From Halobellus captivus (GTDB taxonomy: Archaea; Halobacteriota; Halobacteria; Halobacteriales; Haloferacaceae): a stretch of DNA of 45,440 bases. Positions 15,646 to 26,600 of this stretch are shown piece after piece. The notes beneath the pieces were generated by a model. It did not search any database, was not told where the DNA came from, and saw nothing but the letters and a program-made list of their open reading frames with translations. The stretch lies in the NCBI RefSeq assembly GCF_003697845.1, contig NZ_RDQE01000017.1:1-45440 (forward strand), read 5' to 3'. Every line of letters begins with the position of its first letter. Position 1 is the stretch's first letter. A program made the translations under genes and the position numbers.

Positions 15646-18600
15646 TCACTCCCCCGACTCGTCGGTCGTCGGCGGCAGTGGGACGTCGATGGCCGTCTCC
15701 TCCGGTTCGTCGCTTCCGTTCCGGGTACGGACGTCGTCGTCGATCGAGCGACGATACGTCAACCGCAGACGTAGCGTGCTCACGTCGTCGCCGACGTCGG
15801 GAAACAGCACCGTTCCGGTGCCGTCCGCGCTCCGGACCACCCGCACGTCTTCACACGGATCGAAGGCGTCCGCGGGCGGGACGGTTCGACGGTGTCCGAC
15901 CGTTCCCCGCGGGCCACGCAGCCTGAACGTCGTCGGCGTCGGAGGGAGCCGGCCGGCCGCGTCCCCGTTTCGCGCCCGCCCGACCACGCCTGCCGGCAGG
16001 TCGGCGTCCGTCGGCGGCTGGTCGGCGATCCGGACGCGGGTGCCCGCCGGAAGCGCCGGCTCCGACTCGAAGACGTGGTACGGCACCCAGCCGTCTCCCG
16101 GTGCGGTGACGCGGACGTCCTCGAACCGCGCGCCGACGTTGGCCCGGCAGTAGACGCCGACCCTCCCGGCGTCGATGACCGGGTCGGTGACCGCGAACAG
16201 CCGCTCACCGTCGAGGTAGCCGACGATCTCGTCGTCCACGCAGTCGATCGTGAGGAGGTACTCGCGACCGACCTCGTACGGCTCGTCGTCGGCCCACAAC
16301 ACCGTCGTCTCACCGTTCGAACGGCGGGTGAGTCGACGGTATCCGCGCTCGTGGTCCATCGAGAACCGATAGAACTCGTCGTGACCACGGTACCGGAAGA
16401 CGGCCCCGATCGCGTCGTCGTCCTCGGAGCGGAGGCGAACGGAGAGCCGGTAGTCGCTCCACGCGTCGTCGCCGGTCACCGCGTACGTCCCCGGCTGTCG
16501 GAAGCGGTTCCCGACGAAGCCGTACAGGTTGCTCGTCTGTTCGAGCGTGCCGTCGCGGGTGCGCCAGCGCGAGTGACGGGTCGTGTACGGCGGCTCGTCG
16601 ACCACCTGCCAGCCGGCGACGTCCTCCCCGCCGGAGGCGTACGGTTCCTCGGACGCGTCGCTCTCGGCGGTTCCGTCCGCTTCGACCGGGTCGTCCTCCG
16701 CGAACGCGTCCGCGAGGAGTCGTGCGTCGGCGACCGACGAGTGAACCGACAGCGACGTGAACGTCGCGTCGTCGGCGGTGGTGAACATCCCGGCTGTACC
16801 GCCGCCAGGGAACTCGTCGTCGACGCCGAACAGCGGAACGTCGTCGACGGAGACCCACAGCGTCGTGTCGTCCGCACGAACGCGGAGCGTCAGCGGACCC
16901 GCCTCCGACCCGTGCTCGAACGGCACTCGCCGAAGGGCCTCGACGCCGTCGCCGGTCCGACGCTGGAGGGCGACCTCACCGTCGCCGACGGCGACCGCGT
17001 GGTAGTGGGTCTCGTCGTGGAGGCGGAAGAGGAGCCCAGCCCGTCCGGACGCGCCCGGCGAGACCGTCGTTTCCCAGACGCTCGATGTCTCCTCGACGGG
17101 ACGAACGAGCCCGGTCCAGCCCTCGGTGCTCGCCGAGAGGCCGTCGTCGTCGACGGTCCACTCCGCGTCCGGATCGGGCGTTCGGGCGTCGCCTTCCGCC
17201 GCCGCCGCGAGCGACGCGATCTCGGACGACGTCGACGCGATCCGGACCGACCCCTCGGCGGGGTCCTCACGCGAGGGTACCCGGTTTCCGGGCGCTCGAA
17301 CCGCGGCGGCCGCCTCGATAAGCTCGTACTCCTCGTCGGTGAGGCCGACGTCGGCGACGAGGTCCGGATCGACCGCCGCCGCCTCCAGCGCGGCCAGCGG
17401 GTTCGCGGGGTCCACCTCGACGTCGGCGTTTCGACCGCGGAGCGCCCGCCCGATCCGATCGGAGACGGCCGAGAGCCGGTCGTCGTCGATCGCCGGGTCG
17501 AACGGTCGCGACGCGGATGAACCGTCGCTCGGGTCGCTGTCCGGGGCGTCCGGGTCGCTGTCCGGGGCGTCCGGGTCGCTGTCCGGGGCGTCCGGGCCGA
17601 CGTTCGGACCGTCCGGATCGACGCTCGGATCGAAAAACGGGCCGTCCGGGACGGAGCCCGGGATCGGCCCGTCCGGGTCGACGTCGGGCGGCAGGATCTC
17701 GCCCACGAACCCGTCGAACGGGTCCCCCGGCGTCGGCAGGTCACCGACGTCTCCGGGCTCCGGGGTGGGGACCCGTCGGTAGGGGGCGAGGACGCTCCGG
17801 TCGAGGAACTCGTCGTCGATCCCCTCGCCGACGGGCTCGGGGGTGAACCCCTCCTCGCCGGTCAGCCGTCGTTCGACGACGTGTCCCTCGGGAGGTTCCG
17901 TTTCGGCGAAGAGCACTTCGACGCTCTCGTCCCCGTCCGCCGTGGCTTCCCCGTCGTCCGCGCTCGACTCTGGCGCCCCGTACCGCACGTCCGTCACCTT
18001 CGTCACGTCGGGTTCGGTCTCCGGCGGGAGCGCCGTCTCGCTACAGCTCACCGCCGCGGTCGTCCGCGTCCAGTCGATCGGTTCCGGGCTGCGAACGAGG
18101 AGCGCGGTCGGCGCGTCCCCGTCGAGGAGCCACGTGGCGTCGAGCCCGTCGATCGACGGTCGATCGCCTGGCGTCAACGCGTGGAAGACGCGATCGTACG
18201 CCCGGGCCTCCGCCTCCCCCGGCGGGTCCGGATCGGCGTCCGGAAGCGGGACCGCAGCCTCGGGCGTGTCCACGGGAACCGCCTCGAGCGTGGCTTCGGA
18301 GGCGACCTCGAACGTCTCCCCCGGGAAGCTGTGGACCTGATGGACGAAGTCGGCGAAAAGCGAGGTCGTGAACGGGAACCGGTACGCGACGGGTGACCCG
18401 GTGCCGAACCCCTCGACGAGCACCTCGGGCACGACGAGGCCCTGAACGTCCGCGAGGCGGACGGCGACGCCGCCCGGCCCCAACGGGTCCGGATCGTCGA
18501 CGACGAGCCGACGTTCGTCGTCGACGAAGACGTCCACCCGACCGTCGATGACCTGTATGCGGAGGCCGACGTCCATGCCGTCCTCGATCGGCGGCGCGTC

Positions 18601-21600
18601 GGTCGACGCGAGCGTCGTCGACGCGTCACCGTCGAGACGAACGAGCCGGTAGACGTCCTCGTCCGCGTCGACCTCGAACCGATAGCCGCGGCCCGCGTCG
18701 GGTGCGTCGCGGACGACGACGCCGGCCGTGCCGCTCGCGCCGCCCGTGAACCGGAGGTTCGTCGTCACGGCGTAGTCGTCCCACGTCGCCGGCGACGAGT
18801 CGCCGGGCGCGTCCGTGAGACGCACCGTGGCGTCCGCGCCGACGGCCGACGACAGCTCCACCCGGCGTTCGGGAGCGATCCGCCAGGTGCCGTCGTCGCC
18901 CAGGTCCGGAACGCCCGCCAGCGTGACGGTCCCGTCGGTCGCGTCCACGCCGACGATCCGATAGGTTCCGTCGGGGCGCTCGCGGTCGCCGCGGAACCAC
19001 ACGGCGTCGTCGTTCGGCGAGAGGACGCCGAGGTCCGCGTCGTCGTCGAGGGCGACGGTCGCCTCGCCGTCTACCGTCGACGTCACCGTCGCGGCGTCGC
19101 CGTCGAGGCCGTCGTGGCCGTCGGTGGTCACGTCGGCGGTGCCGGTCACGGACCACCGATCGCTCCCGCCGTCGAACGTCTCACGCAGGAGCGCCGGAAC
19201 GAGCCGGGCCTCGAGCGTCGCGTCCGGGTCGAACACGAGCTGCGGGTCCCGATCCTCGAGGACGTCCTCGTGCGGAAGCGTCTCCTCGTCGACGCCGCCA
19301 CACTCCTCGGCGACCCTGGAGAGCCACGTCCGGTCGTGTCGCTTCAGCGCGCGGCTCCCCGCCTTGCCCCATCTGGCCGAGCCGAGCCGCCCGTCGACGT
19401 CCCGAACCGGCCGGTCGTCCGCGTCGTACACCTGGAGTCGAAGGTCGCGGTCGGCCATCGCGTACAGCGTCTCGACGTACGCCTCCCCGAACCTGACGCC
19501 GACGTCGTAGGCGCGGTACACCGGCCGTGGCGTCGACGGACGCTCCCCGTCGGGGGTCACGCTCTCCGGGACGCTCCCCTCGACGTATCGCGAGAGCGTG
19601 TCGAACGATCGCACCTCGTCCGCGTCGGTACCGTTCCCGCCGTTGCCGCCGGGTGTCAGGGGCGTGCTCACGTCCGCGAGCGCCGGCGGCCCGCTCGTCT
19701 CGAAGTACGCGACCTCCCGCATCGTCCCGTCGTCGGGCCAGCGGTGCTCGAAGTCGGCGAGCGGTCCGCCGGCGACGCCACGGGCCTCGACGACGGTGTC
19801 GACCACGAGCCGATACCGCTCGTTCGGCTCCAGTACGCGGGGCTCGTCGCTCCATCGATCGAGTCGGTCCCGCACGTGTGCGGCGCCTTCGACGCCGCCG
19901 GCTCCCAAGGTTCCGATCGGGACGGTCGCCTGACAGACCTCGACGATCCCGAAGGTGCCGGTCGAGGTCAACACGACCCGGTCGATCCCCGGCTCGGCGT
20001 CGAACGTGACCGTGTGTCGCTCGAAGCCGATCGGTTCGGCCTTGGCGACGTGGTCGCCCTCGTCGGGGCGGAGGTCGAAGACCTCTTGTGGAACCGAACG
20101 GATGTCCGTGTCCTCGACGACCCCGTGCCCGTACGCGGTCGCGGTGAGGTGTGTGTGATCCCGCCGGAGCACGAGCGTGACCTCGACGGACCGATGGCTC
20201 CCGTCGAGGTCGATCGTCGCCGACCGCGTCGTCCCGCCGCCGTCCTTTCGGCTGGGGCCGGCGTACGTCAGCGCCTCGAACGTACCCTCGTCCGTCGGGA
20301 GCGTCGCGACCGACGGGAGCGCGCCGGTCGTGTTCGAGACGAACGCGGGCCATCCCTCCTGCTCGTGGGTGACCGTCACCTCGTCGGCCGTCTCACGGAC
20401 CAGCTCCTCGCCCACCTCGGTGCCGGCGAGCCGGAAGCACCGGCCGTCGGCGTAACACGGGTACGTACCGAGGAGGCGGTCGGTCCCCTCCTCCCACGCG
20501 CCGCCCGTGTTCCGCCCGTAGTCGTACGGGTTGACGGACCAGAGCCGGAGTTTCGTGTTCGCGGTCGGCGGCGTGCCCGCCTCGTCCGGGGCGCCTCCCG
20601 CGCCGATCCGCGTGTCGGGCAGCGGCGCCCAGGAACCGAAGACGGGGCCGTCGTCGACCCACCCGTCGGCGTCGGCGTCCCAGCGCTCCAGCGAGACGTC
20701 CCGTAGGCCGTAGCGCGCCTCGACGGGGCCGTCGTCGGTCGGGTCGCCGACGAGCCGCCACTCGGGGCCCGCCGTCGACGCGTTGACGCCGACGTCGCCG
20801 TCGTCGATCACGGACTTCGAGAAGGTCAATTCGGGCCGCACGTCAGGGGGCACGACGGGGACGTCCTCCGGCGGGACGGTCCCGTCGTCGGGCGGCGTCG
20901 GCAGCCCCTCGTCGTAGCCGAGCAGCCGGTCGCCGTTCTCGCCGCCCTCGCCCGCCGTCGCGTAGTCGGGCGTCAGGAGCGACTCGGAGCGCGGGAGCGG
21001 CCACCGCGTCGTCACGCGTTCGTGGCCGAGCGCGACGCCGTCCAGCGGGGCGGGCACCGGCGGCGGACTCGGCACGGGCCCCCACTCGAGCGAGACGCTC
21101 GCCTCCGGATCGGGCAGCGGCCAGGGCGTCTCGAGCGCGACGCGCACGTCGCCGTGTAGGTGGAACGGATCGAGCGCCTCTGCGCCGAGCGCGGCGTCCG
21201 CGGTGATCGACGCGCCGACGCCGAACGCGGACAGCTCGACCGAGCCGTGGAGAAGCACCTCACCAGAGAAGTGGGTCGGCTGCCAGCTGAGCCGGACGTG
21301 TCCGGCGACCCACGCCTCGAAGGAGACGGCGAGCGGGCCGAACTCGAACGATTCGTCGTAGCCGGCGCGGGCACCGGTGGCGACCCGGTCGGCGTCGATC
21401 ATCAGGTACCCCTCCGCGGTGAAAAGCAACGCCTCCGCCCGCACGCGGTCCTCCCGCGGCTCGCGCCGACCGAGGTTCAGATACCAGGCGGACGGGTCGG
21501 CGAAGTCGTAGTGCGCCTCGACGCCGGCCCGCACGTCGAGGAGGGTCGCGTCCGCCGACCGCTTCGTGAACGCGGCGTCGATGCCGAAGGTCACGTTTCC

Positions 21601-23637
21601 GGCGTCGCCGTCGAGCACCGCGAGCGCGCGTAACGCGCCCTCCGCGTCGACGTCCGCACCCGAAGAGAGGACGTCGGCACGTCCCTCGAGCATGATCACG
21701 GGGCCGGGGAACGCGATGACGAGCAGCAGGTCGGAGCCGAGCGCGAAGCCGTTGTCAGCGCTCGTGCCGAGCGTGACCCCGGCGCCGAACGCGAACGCGC
21801 CGGCACTGGGTCGCCACTGGGCGTCGAAGTCGTCGACGCGGGGCTCGCCGCTCGCGTGATACCAGCTCTCGTCGGCCTCGCCGCTCAGGGCGTACCACTC
21901 GCGGTCGCCGCGGTGCGGCTCCATGTTGTGCGCGTACAGCCCGCCCATGCCGTAGATGGACAGCCCGGTCGAGAAGAGGGGAATACCCGCCGGGAGGCTC
22001 GCGTCGAGCGAGACCCCGAGGAAGGTGAACGCCTCCCCGTCCGGTCCGGTCTCGCGGCCGACGATCAGCGTCGCCGAGATCGAGGTGTCGAGGGCGAGCA
22101 GGTCGAGGTCGACGTCGCCGTAGTACCGTTCGTCCGCGGGGTCGAAGGCGATCGATCCGGAGAACGCGAGGGCGTCCGGCACCTCGAACTCGACGCCGAT
22201 GCGGTCGAAGGTCACCTCGACGCCGTCGCCGTCGGGGTTCCACGCGACCCGGAGTCCCTCGGTCGACGCGCCGGCGGGGATCCCCTCGACGATGGCGATC
22301 GACCCGCCGAACGCGACGTACCGCCAGCCGTCGTCGCGGGTGCCGAACCCGAGTTTCGTCACCTCGAGCTCGATCCCCTGGAGCTCGGTCGACCGCTGTG
22401 ACGGCAGTTCGATCCAGCTCCCCTCGAAGTCGACCTCGCCGTCGCTGTCGATCGTTATCTCCGGCACTTCGATCGTCGGGAGGTCGAGGTCGTCGACGCC
22501 GGGGTCGACGTCGGGGCCCCCCTCGCCGACGAGCGGTCGAAGGGTGCCGGCGACCGAGACGCCGACCCCCTCCGCGTCGCCCGCGACGACCAGCCCGAAC
22601 GAGTCGACGTCGAACGCGGCGACGCCGGGCACCTCGAGCGAGACGAGGTCCTCGTCCGTGACCTCGCCGACCGACTCGGCCCCAGGGTCGGGGAGACCGA
22701 CCAGCCGCGCCGTGAGCGTGCCGTCCATGTCGAACGCGAGGTCGACGACGACCCGTTCGTCGAAGTACGGGACGAACAGCTCGCCCGCGATCGAACAGGT
22801 CGACAGCGCGGTCTGGACGAACTCCACCTCGACCGCGGTGACCGCGAACGCGAGGTCGCCGAGCGACCCCGCACCCTCGCCGGTGTACGTCTCCGCGTCG
22901 GGGTCGAAGGAGACGTCGGGTTCGTACCCGATCGTCCCGCTGAGGCCGCCGGAGCCGATCGCGGTCCCGCGTAACACGACGTCTCCGGACACCGGCCAGC
23001 GATCGGGGAAGGAGACCGACGCGTCGCCGACGAAGAGCCCGACGAAGCCGTCGTCGACGGACGAGCCGTCGAAATCGTCGTGGTCTGCGATCGCCGGGGA
23101 GAGCCCCGTCGGCGAGACGTCGAGGACGACGTCGGTCGCCTCGATCACGACGCCAGTGTGTCCGATCTCCGCGGGCGGCAAGTCGACGCCCTCGAAGCCG
23201 TTCACGTCGAGCGACCACGCGTGGTCGACGACGACGTCGACGGTCGTCGTCACGTCGAGGTGCTCCGGCCTCGTGCCGTCCTCGTCCGGTGTCGGCCGGA
23301 GCACGTCGCCGTCGACCCGGGCCGTGAGTCGGACCGATTCGATCGTGAGCTCCCACTCGGCGTCGACGATCAGGGTGGCGTCGACCGTCGTCTCGCCGGT
23401 TCCCGGCTCGCCGAGAACGAACGTGACGCCGGCGCTGCCGGGGATCGAGAGGAAGGGCTCGCCGGCGACGAGCAGCGAAACGCTCGCCTCGCCGTCCTCG
23501 TAGTCGTAGTCGTCCACCAGCACCTCGCCGAGGAAGTCGGGTAGGTCGTCGGTCGAGACGCCGATGGGGTCGAACTCGTCCGCCATGAGCTCGTCGAGCG
23601 GTTCCGCGTCGGCCGTGGATGATCGTGTCGTCGGCAT
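15646..23637 (-). CDS. Giant multidomain beta-rich protein (2663 residues), second gene of the giant pair
   Basis: Unknown function. Residues about 40-430 are repeated short beta segments. Residues about 430-850 form a Gly-rich beta domain (SLPAGIPLFSTGLSIYGMGG near 555, YLNLGRREPREDRVRAEALL near 720, then GYLMIDADRV), reminiscent of DUF6603-type domains in large bacterial proteins; I could not confirm this. Residues 900-1480 are further beta-rich sequence. Three concanavalin/LamG-like modules follow at about 1595-1740, 2155-2300 and 2340-2512 (for example YRLSVRLRSEDDDAIGAVFR). The second and first are separated by a Pro/Asp linker containing PDSDPDA repeats. There is no signal peptide, membrane segment or PGF-type C-terminal anchor. 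The start lies 2 nt after the stop of the other giant gene, so they share an operon. LamG-like modules suggest binding of carbohydrate or another surface. Confidence 0.8.
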   Translation of the reverse strand: MPTTRSSTADAEPLDELMADEFDPIGVSTDDLPDFLGEVLVDDYDYEDGEASVSLLVAGEPFLSIPGSAGVTFVLGEPGTGETTVDATLIVDAEWELTIESVRLTARVDGDVLRPTPDEDGTRPEHLDVTTTVDVVVDHAWSLDVNGFEGVDLPPAEIGHTGVVIEATDVVLDVSPTGLSPAIADHDDFDGSSVDDGFVGLFVGDASVSFPDRWPVSGDVVLRGTAIGSGGLSGTIGYEPDVSFDPDAETYTGEGAGSLGDLAFAVTAVEVEFVQTALSTCSIAGELFVPYFDERVVVDLAFDMDGTLTARLVGLPDPGAESVGEVTDEDLVSLEVPGVAAFDVDSFGLVVAGDAEGVGVSVAGTLRPLVGEGGPDVDPGVDDLDLPTIEVPEITIDSDGEVDFEGSWIELPSQRSTELQGIELEVTKLGFGTRDDGWRYVAFGGSIAIVEGIPAGASTEGLRVAWNPDGDGVEVTFDRIGVEFEVPDALAFSGSIAFDPADERYYGDVDLDLLALDTSISATLIVGRETGPDGEAFTFLGVSLDASLPAGIPLFSTGLSIYGMGGLYAHNMEPHRGDREWYALSGEADESWYHASGEPRVDDFDAQWRPSAGAFAFGAGVTLGTSADNGFALGSDLLLVIAFPGPVIMLEGRADVLSSGADVDAEGALRALAVLDGDAGNVTFGIDAAFTKRSADATLLDVRAGVEAHYDFADPSAWYLNLGRREPREDRVRAEALLFTAEGYLMIDADRVATGARAGYDESFEFGPLAVSFEAWVAGHVRLSWQPTHFSGEVLLHGSVELSAFGVGASITADAALGAEALDPFHLHGDVRVALETPWPLPDPEASVSLEWGPVPSPPPVPAPLDGVALGHERVTTRWPLPRSESLLTPDYATAGEGGENGDRLLGYDEGLPTPPDDGTVPPEDVPVVPPDVRPELTFSKSVIDDGDVGVNASTAGPEWRLVGDPTDDGPVEARYGLRDVSLERWDADADGWVDDGPVFGSWAPLPDTRIGAGGAPDEAGTPPTANTKLRLWSVNPYDYGRNTGGAWEEGTDRLLGTYPCYADGRCFRLAGTEVGEELVRETADEVTVTHEQEGWPAFVSNTTGALPSVATLPTDEGTFEALTYAGPSRKDGGGTTRSATIDLDGSHRSVEVTLVLRRDHTHLTATAYGHGVVEDTDIRSVPQEVFDLRPDEGDHVAKAEPIGFERHTVTFDAEPGIDRVVLTSTGTFGIVEVCQATVPIGTLGAGGVEGAAHVRDRLDRWSDEPRVLEPNERYRLVVDTVVEARGVAGGPLADFEHRWPDDGTMREVAYFETSGPPALADVSTPLTPGGNGGNGTDADEVRSFDTLSRYVEGSVPESVTPDGERPSTPRPVYRAYDVGVRFGEAYVETLYAMADRDLRLQVYDADDRPVRDVDGRLGSARWGKAGSRALKRHDRTWLSRVAEECGGVDEETLPHEDVLEDRDPQLVFDPDATLEARLVPALLRETFDGGSDRWSVTGTADVTTDGHDGLDGDAATVTSTVDGEATVALDDDADLGVLSPNDDAVWFRGDRERPDGTYRIVGVDATDGTVTLAGVPDLGDDGTWRIAPERRVELSSAVGADATVRLTDAPGDSSPATWDDYAVTTNLRFTGGASGTAGVVVRDAPDAGRGYRFEVDADEDVYRLVRLDGDASTTLASTDAPPIEDGMDVGLRIQVIDGRVDVFVDDERRLVVDDPDPLGPGGVAVRLADVQGLVVPEVLVEGFGTGSPVAYRFPFTTSLFADFVHQVHSFPGETFEVASEATLEAVPVDTPEAAVPLPDADPDPPGEAEARAYDRVFHALTPGDRPSIDGLDATWLLDGDAPTALLVRSPEPIDWTRTTAAVSCSETALPPETEPDVTKVTDVRYGAPESSADDGEATADGDESVEVLFAETEPPEGHVVERRLTGEEGFTPEPVGEGIDDEFLDRSVLAPYRRVPTPEPGDVGDLPTPGDPFDGFVGEILPPDVDPDGPIPGSVPDGPFFDPSVDPDGPNVGPDAPDSDPDAPDSDPDAPDSDPSDGSSASRPFDPAIDDDRLSAVSDRIGRALRGRNADVEVDPANPLAALEAAAVDPDLVADVGLTDEEYELIEAAAAVRAPGNRVPSREDPAEGSVRIASTSSEIASLAAAAEGDARTPDPDAEWTVDDDGLSASTEGWTGLVRPVEETSSVWETTVSPGASGRAGLLFRLHDETHYHAVAVGDGEVALQRRTGDGVEALRRVPFEHGSEAGPLTLRVRADDTTLWVSVDDVPLFGVDDEFPGGGTAGMFTTADDATFTSLSVHSSVADARLLADAFAEDDPVEADGTAESDASEEPYASGGEDVAGWQVVDEPPYTTRHSRWRTRDGTLEQTSNLYGFVGNRFRQPGTYAVTGDDAWSDYRLSVRLRSEDDDAIGAVFRYRGHDEFYRFSMDHERGYRRLTRRSNGETTVLWADDEPYEVGREYLLTIDCVDDEIVGYLDGERLFAVTDPVIDAGRVGVYCRANVGARFEDVRVTAPGDGWVPYHVFESEPALPAGTRVRIADQPPTDADLPAGVVGRARNGDAAGRLPPTPTTFRLRGPRGTVGHRRTVPPADAFDPCEDVRVVRSADGTGTVLFPDVGDDVSTLRLRLTYRRSIDDDVRTRNGSDEPEETAIDVPLPPTTDESGE
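17531..17593 (-). repeat. Three perfect 21-bp tandem repeats in the giant gene
   Basis: A 21-bp unit (17531-17551, 17552-17572, 17573-17593) is repeated perfectly three times and encodes Asp-Pro-Asp-Ala-Pro-Asp-Ser in the linker before the second LamG-like module, at about residues 2015-2035. Being in frame and identical, the copy number could vary by slippage and lengthen or shorten the linker. Confidence 0.85.
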
Positions 23638-23639
23638 GG

Positions 23640-26600
23640 TTACACCTCCGTCAGGGTCAGATCGTCACGGCCGCCGGTCGGCCGCAGGACGAGCAGTCGG
23701 TAATCGTACGTCGTGTTCGGGTCGCGACTCCCGTCCTCGTACGTGGTCCGGTCGAGCCAGGGGCTCACGGGACGCCAGTCGTCCCCGTCGCCGCCGTGGG
23801 GGCGGCGGTGTAGCTGATAGCGGAGGTCCGACGGCGCTCCCGTGGCGGGGCTCCACGACAGCGTCACCGCGCCGTCGTCGACCGCGGGGTCCTCGTCGTC
23901 CCACGTCGGCGGATCCGGCGGCGAGCGGTCGAACGCCTCCGCGGACGCGACCGCGGTCGGCTCCGTGTACGCGCCGGACTCCCCGACCCCGACGACCCGA
24001 TAGTACGTCGTCGTGAACGGTTCGACGTCGGCGTCGACCCACGCGAGCACGCCGTCCTCGACCGCCACCGCGCCGGCGGCCGCCGAGTCCCGTGGCGCGG
24101 CGGGGTCCGCAACCACCTCGGGTTCGTCGGCCCGGCGGAGATCCGTCGCCCGCTCGCGGTCACGAGACCGATAGACGAGCAGTCTCTCGAGCGTCGGATC
24201 GTCGACGCCCGCGATCCGCAGGGTGATCGCCCGGTCGTCGGGCGCGTCCGAGTCGGCGTGGCCGGCGGCGGCCTCGACGATCCGCGGTCGTTTCGGTGCC
24301 ACTCCGCCGGCGGACCGGACCGGCATCGTCGGGTAGCTCATCGGCGGGCCGTCGGTCTCGCCGGCGTCGCTGCGGTTCCCGGCGTCGTCGACCGTGCCGA
24401 CCCGATAGCAGTAGACGTTCCGTGAGCCGCCGTCGAACCGGTCGACCCAGGCGCACAGGTCGTCGTCCTGCTCGTCGTCGGGGTCGCCGTCCGGACCGAC
24501 GCGGTCCGGGTGGTCGCTCGGCACGATCGCGTCGACGGTTCGCTGGGAGAAGGCCGCCTCGTTGCCCGGAAGCGCGGCGAGCGTGGCGAGCGTCGCCGGT
24601 CGGAGAAGCGCGGCGTCGGTGGACTCCTCGCCCGCGTCGCCTCCGTCGTCCCCGTCGCTCCCCCCGTCAGCGCCACCCGGGTCGCCCCCGTCGTCCGCGT
24701 CGGCTCCCTCGTTCGCGTCGCTTCCCTCGTCAGCGCCATCCAGGTCGCCCCCGTCGTCCAGGTCGACCGGCCTCCGGAGGCGACGATACGCCTCCATCGC
24801 CGTCTCCACGACCCCCTCGTCCGGGTCGGCCGCGTCGTTTCCATCGCCCGAAACGGCGTCCTCCGCGAGGGTCGTGAAGGCGTTCACCTCCGCGGCGATC
24901 GTTTCGCGTGCCGTCTCGGCCGCCTCGTCGTCGCCGCGGTAGGCGGGCGGGAAGAAGCGGTCGTGGGCCGGGTCGTCGGGGTCGAGCGAGCGCTCCGGGG
25001 CGTCGCCGTTGCCGGTGTTGTCGCCGTTCCCATCGCCGTCGTCCGCGGCGGCGAGCCGTCGTCCCCAGTCGGTCGCGAACAGCGTCTCGTCCAAGGCACG
25101 GAAGACGTGATAGCCGTAGTCGTCGCCGGCGTCCGCGTCGGGCTCCCACCGGACGGTGTACGCCGACTCGCCGTCGTAGTCCGGTTCGGTCGCGTGATGG
25201 AACGAGGCCGGCTCCACGGCAACCGACGGCGTCGCCGGCGTCTCGTGGAGGACCCTGGCGATCGTCGCGGTCGCGTCGACGGCGCTCTCGTGTCCGGCGT
25301 CGTCGACGGCCGTCACCGCGACGTCGGCGTAGACGGTCGGCATCGAGAGTGACGGCGCGAACGCCTCGCCCTCCCCGCTCGCGGGTGCGTCGACGAACGC
25401 CTCGTAGACGCGCGTCCCGTCGTCCGTTCCGGTGAGCCCGTCCGTGCCGGCCAGCGCGCTCGCGTCATCGTACGCGACCGTCGCAACGTTGGCGTCCCAG
25501 CTGTCGGGGTCCCGCTCGTCGTCCCACAGCGGGTGATCGATCCGGTACGGCAGGCGCTCGCCCGGCGTGGACGACGCGACCTCCCGGTCCAACACCAGTT
25601 CCGTCGGCCCATCGACGCGCGCGACGGTGTAGACGACGTCGTCGTCGACCGACCGGAACCGCTCGCCCTCCAACGCCTCGGTCCAGCCGGTGTCGTGACC
25701 GTCGACAACGGTTCCGGTCGTTCCGTCCACCGTCGCCGTCGACGCCGGGTCGACGGAGACCGTTCCGGCGTCGTAGTGGGCCGGAACCGAGACGGTACAG
25801 CGGTCCTCGACCGCCGGTTCCGATCGATCGACGTCGAGTGCTCCCCCGACCTGTGGGAACATCGCGACGACATCGGCTGCGCGGCCGCCCGTTTCGGGAA
25901 CGAGTCCGTCCGCCTCGCCTCCATCGGTTGCCGTCTCACCTCCATCGGTTGCCGTCCCGCCGACGTCCGTCTCGTCCGAACCGCCGTCGGTCGCCGCTTC
26001 GTTCCCGCCCGGAACCGGCGGCCTAACCGTGAGCGTCACGCCATCGGCCGCCGCCGTCGCCGCTCGAACCGGAAACGCGGCGTCGTCGATGAGGAGCCTC
26101 GTGCCCGCGAGCGTCCCGGGATCGGGGTCGAACGCGTCGTCGAGATCGACCGTGACCTCGTAGCCGGTCGCGGTCGGATCGACGTCGAGCACCTCCCCGA
26201 GGAAGGCGTTCGTCCGGCCGGGCGAGACGTACAGATCGAAGGCGTCGACGTCGTCGGCGAGGTCGGCGTGTCCCGCCGGCCAGGTCCACCGGACCCGAAT
26301 GCCGACCCGCTCGGGATCGTTCGCCCGCCAGGTTCGATACGCCTCGTCCCCCCTGACGTGGCGGTTCGCCGGGAGTTCGTCGGGGTCGGCGTCGACCAGT
26401 TCGCCGGGGTCGTCGTACGCGGCCGGATCGAGCGCGGCGGCCTCGACGGCGGCCGGCGACGGGGGCGAAGAGTCGTCCTCGACCCGGATCGCCAGGTCAC
26501 GATGCGTGCTCTGCGCGGGCGTCGGCGGCTCGAGCGGCGCCGACGGGTCGGTCGTGTACCACGTCGCCGGCTCGCTCGCCTCGCTGAACCGCCCGAACAC

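Noticed and set aside
17531-17593. Short tandem repeats that might suggest a CRISPR array
   Set aside because: Perfect 21-bp units without spacers, in frame inside a gene; no CRISPR elsewhere in the window.
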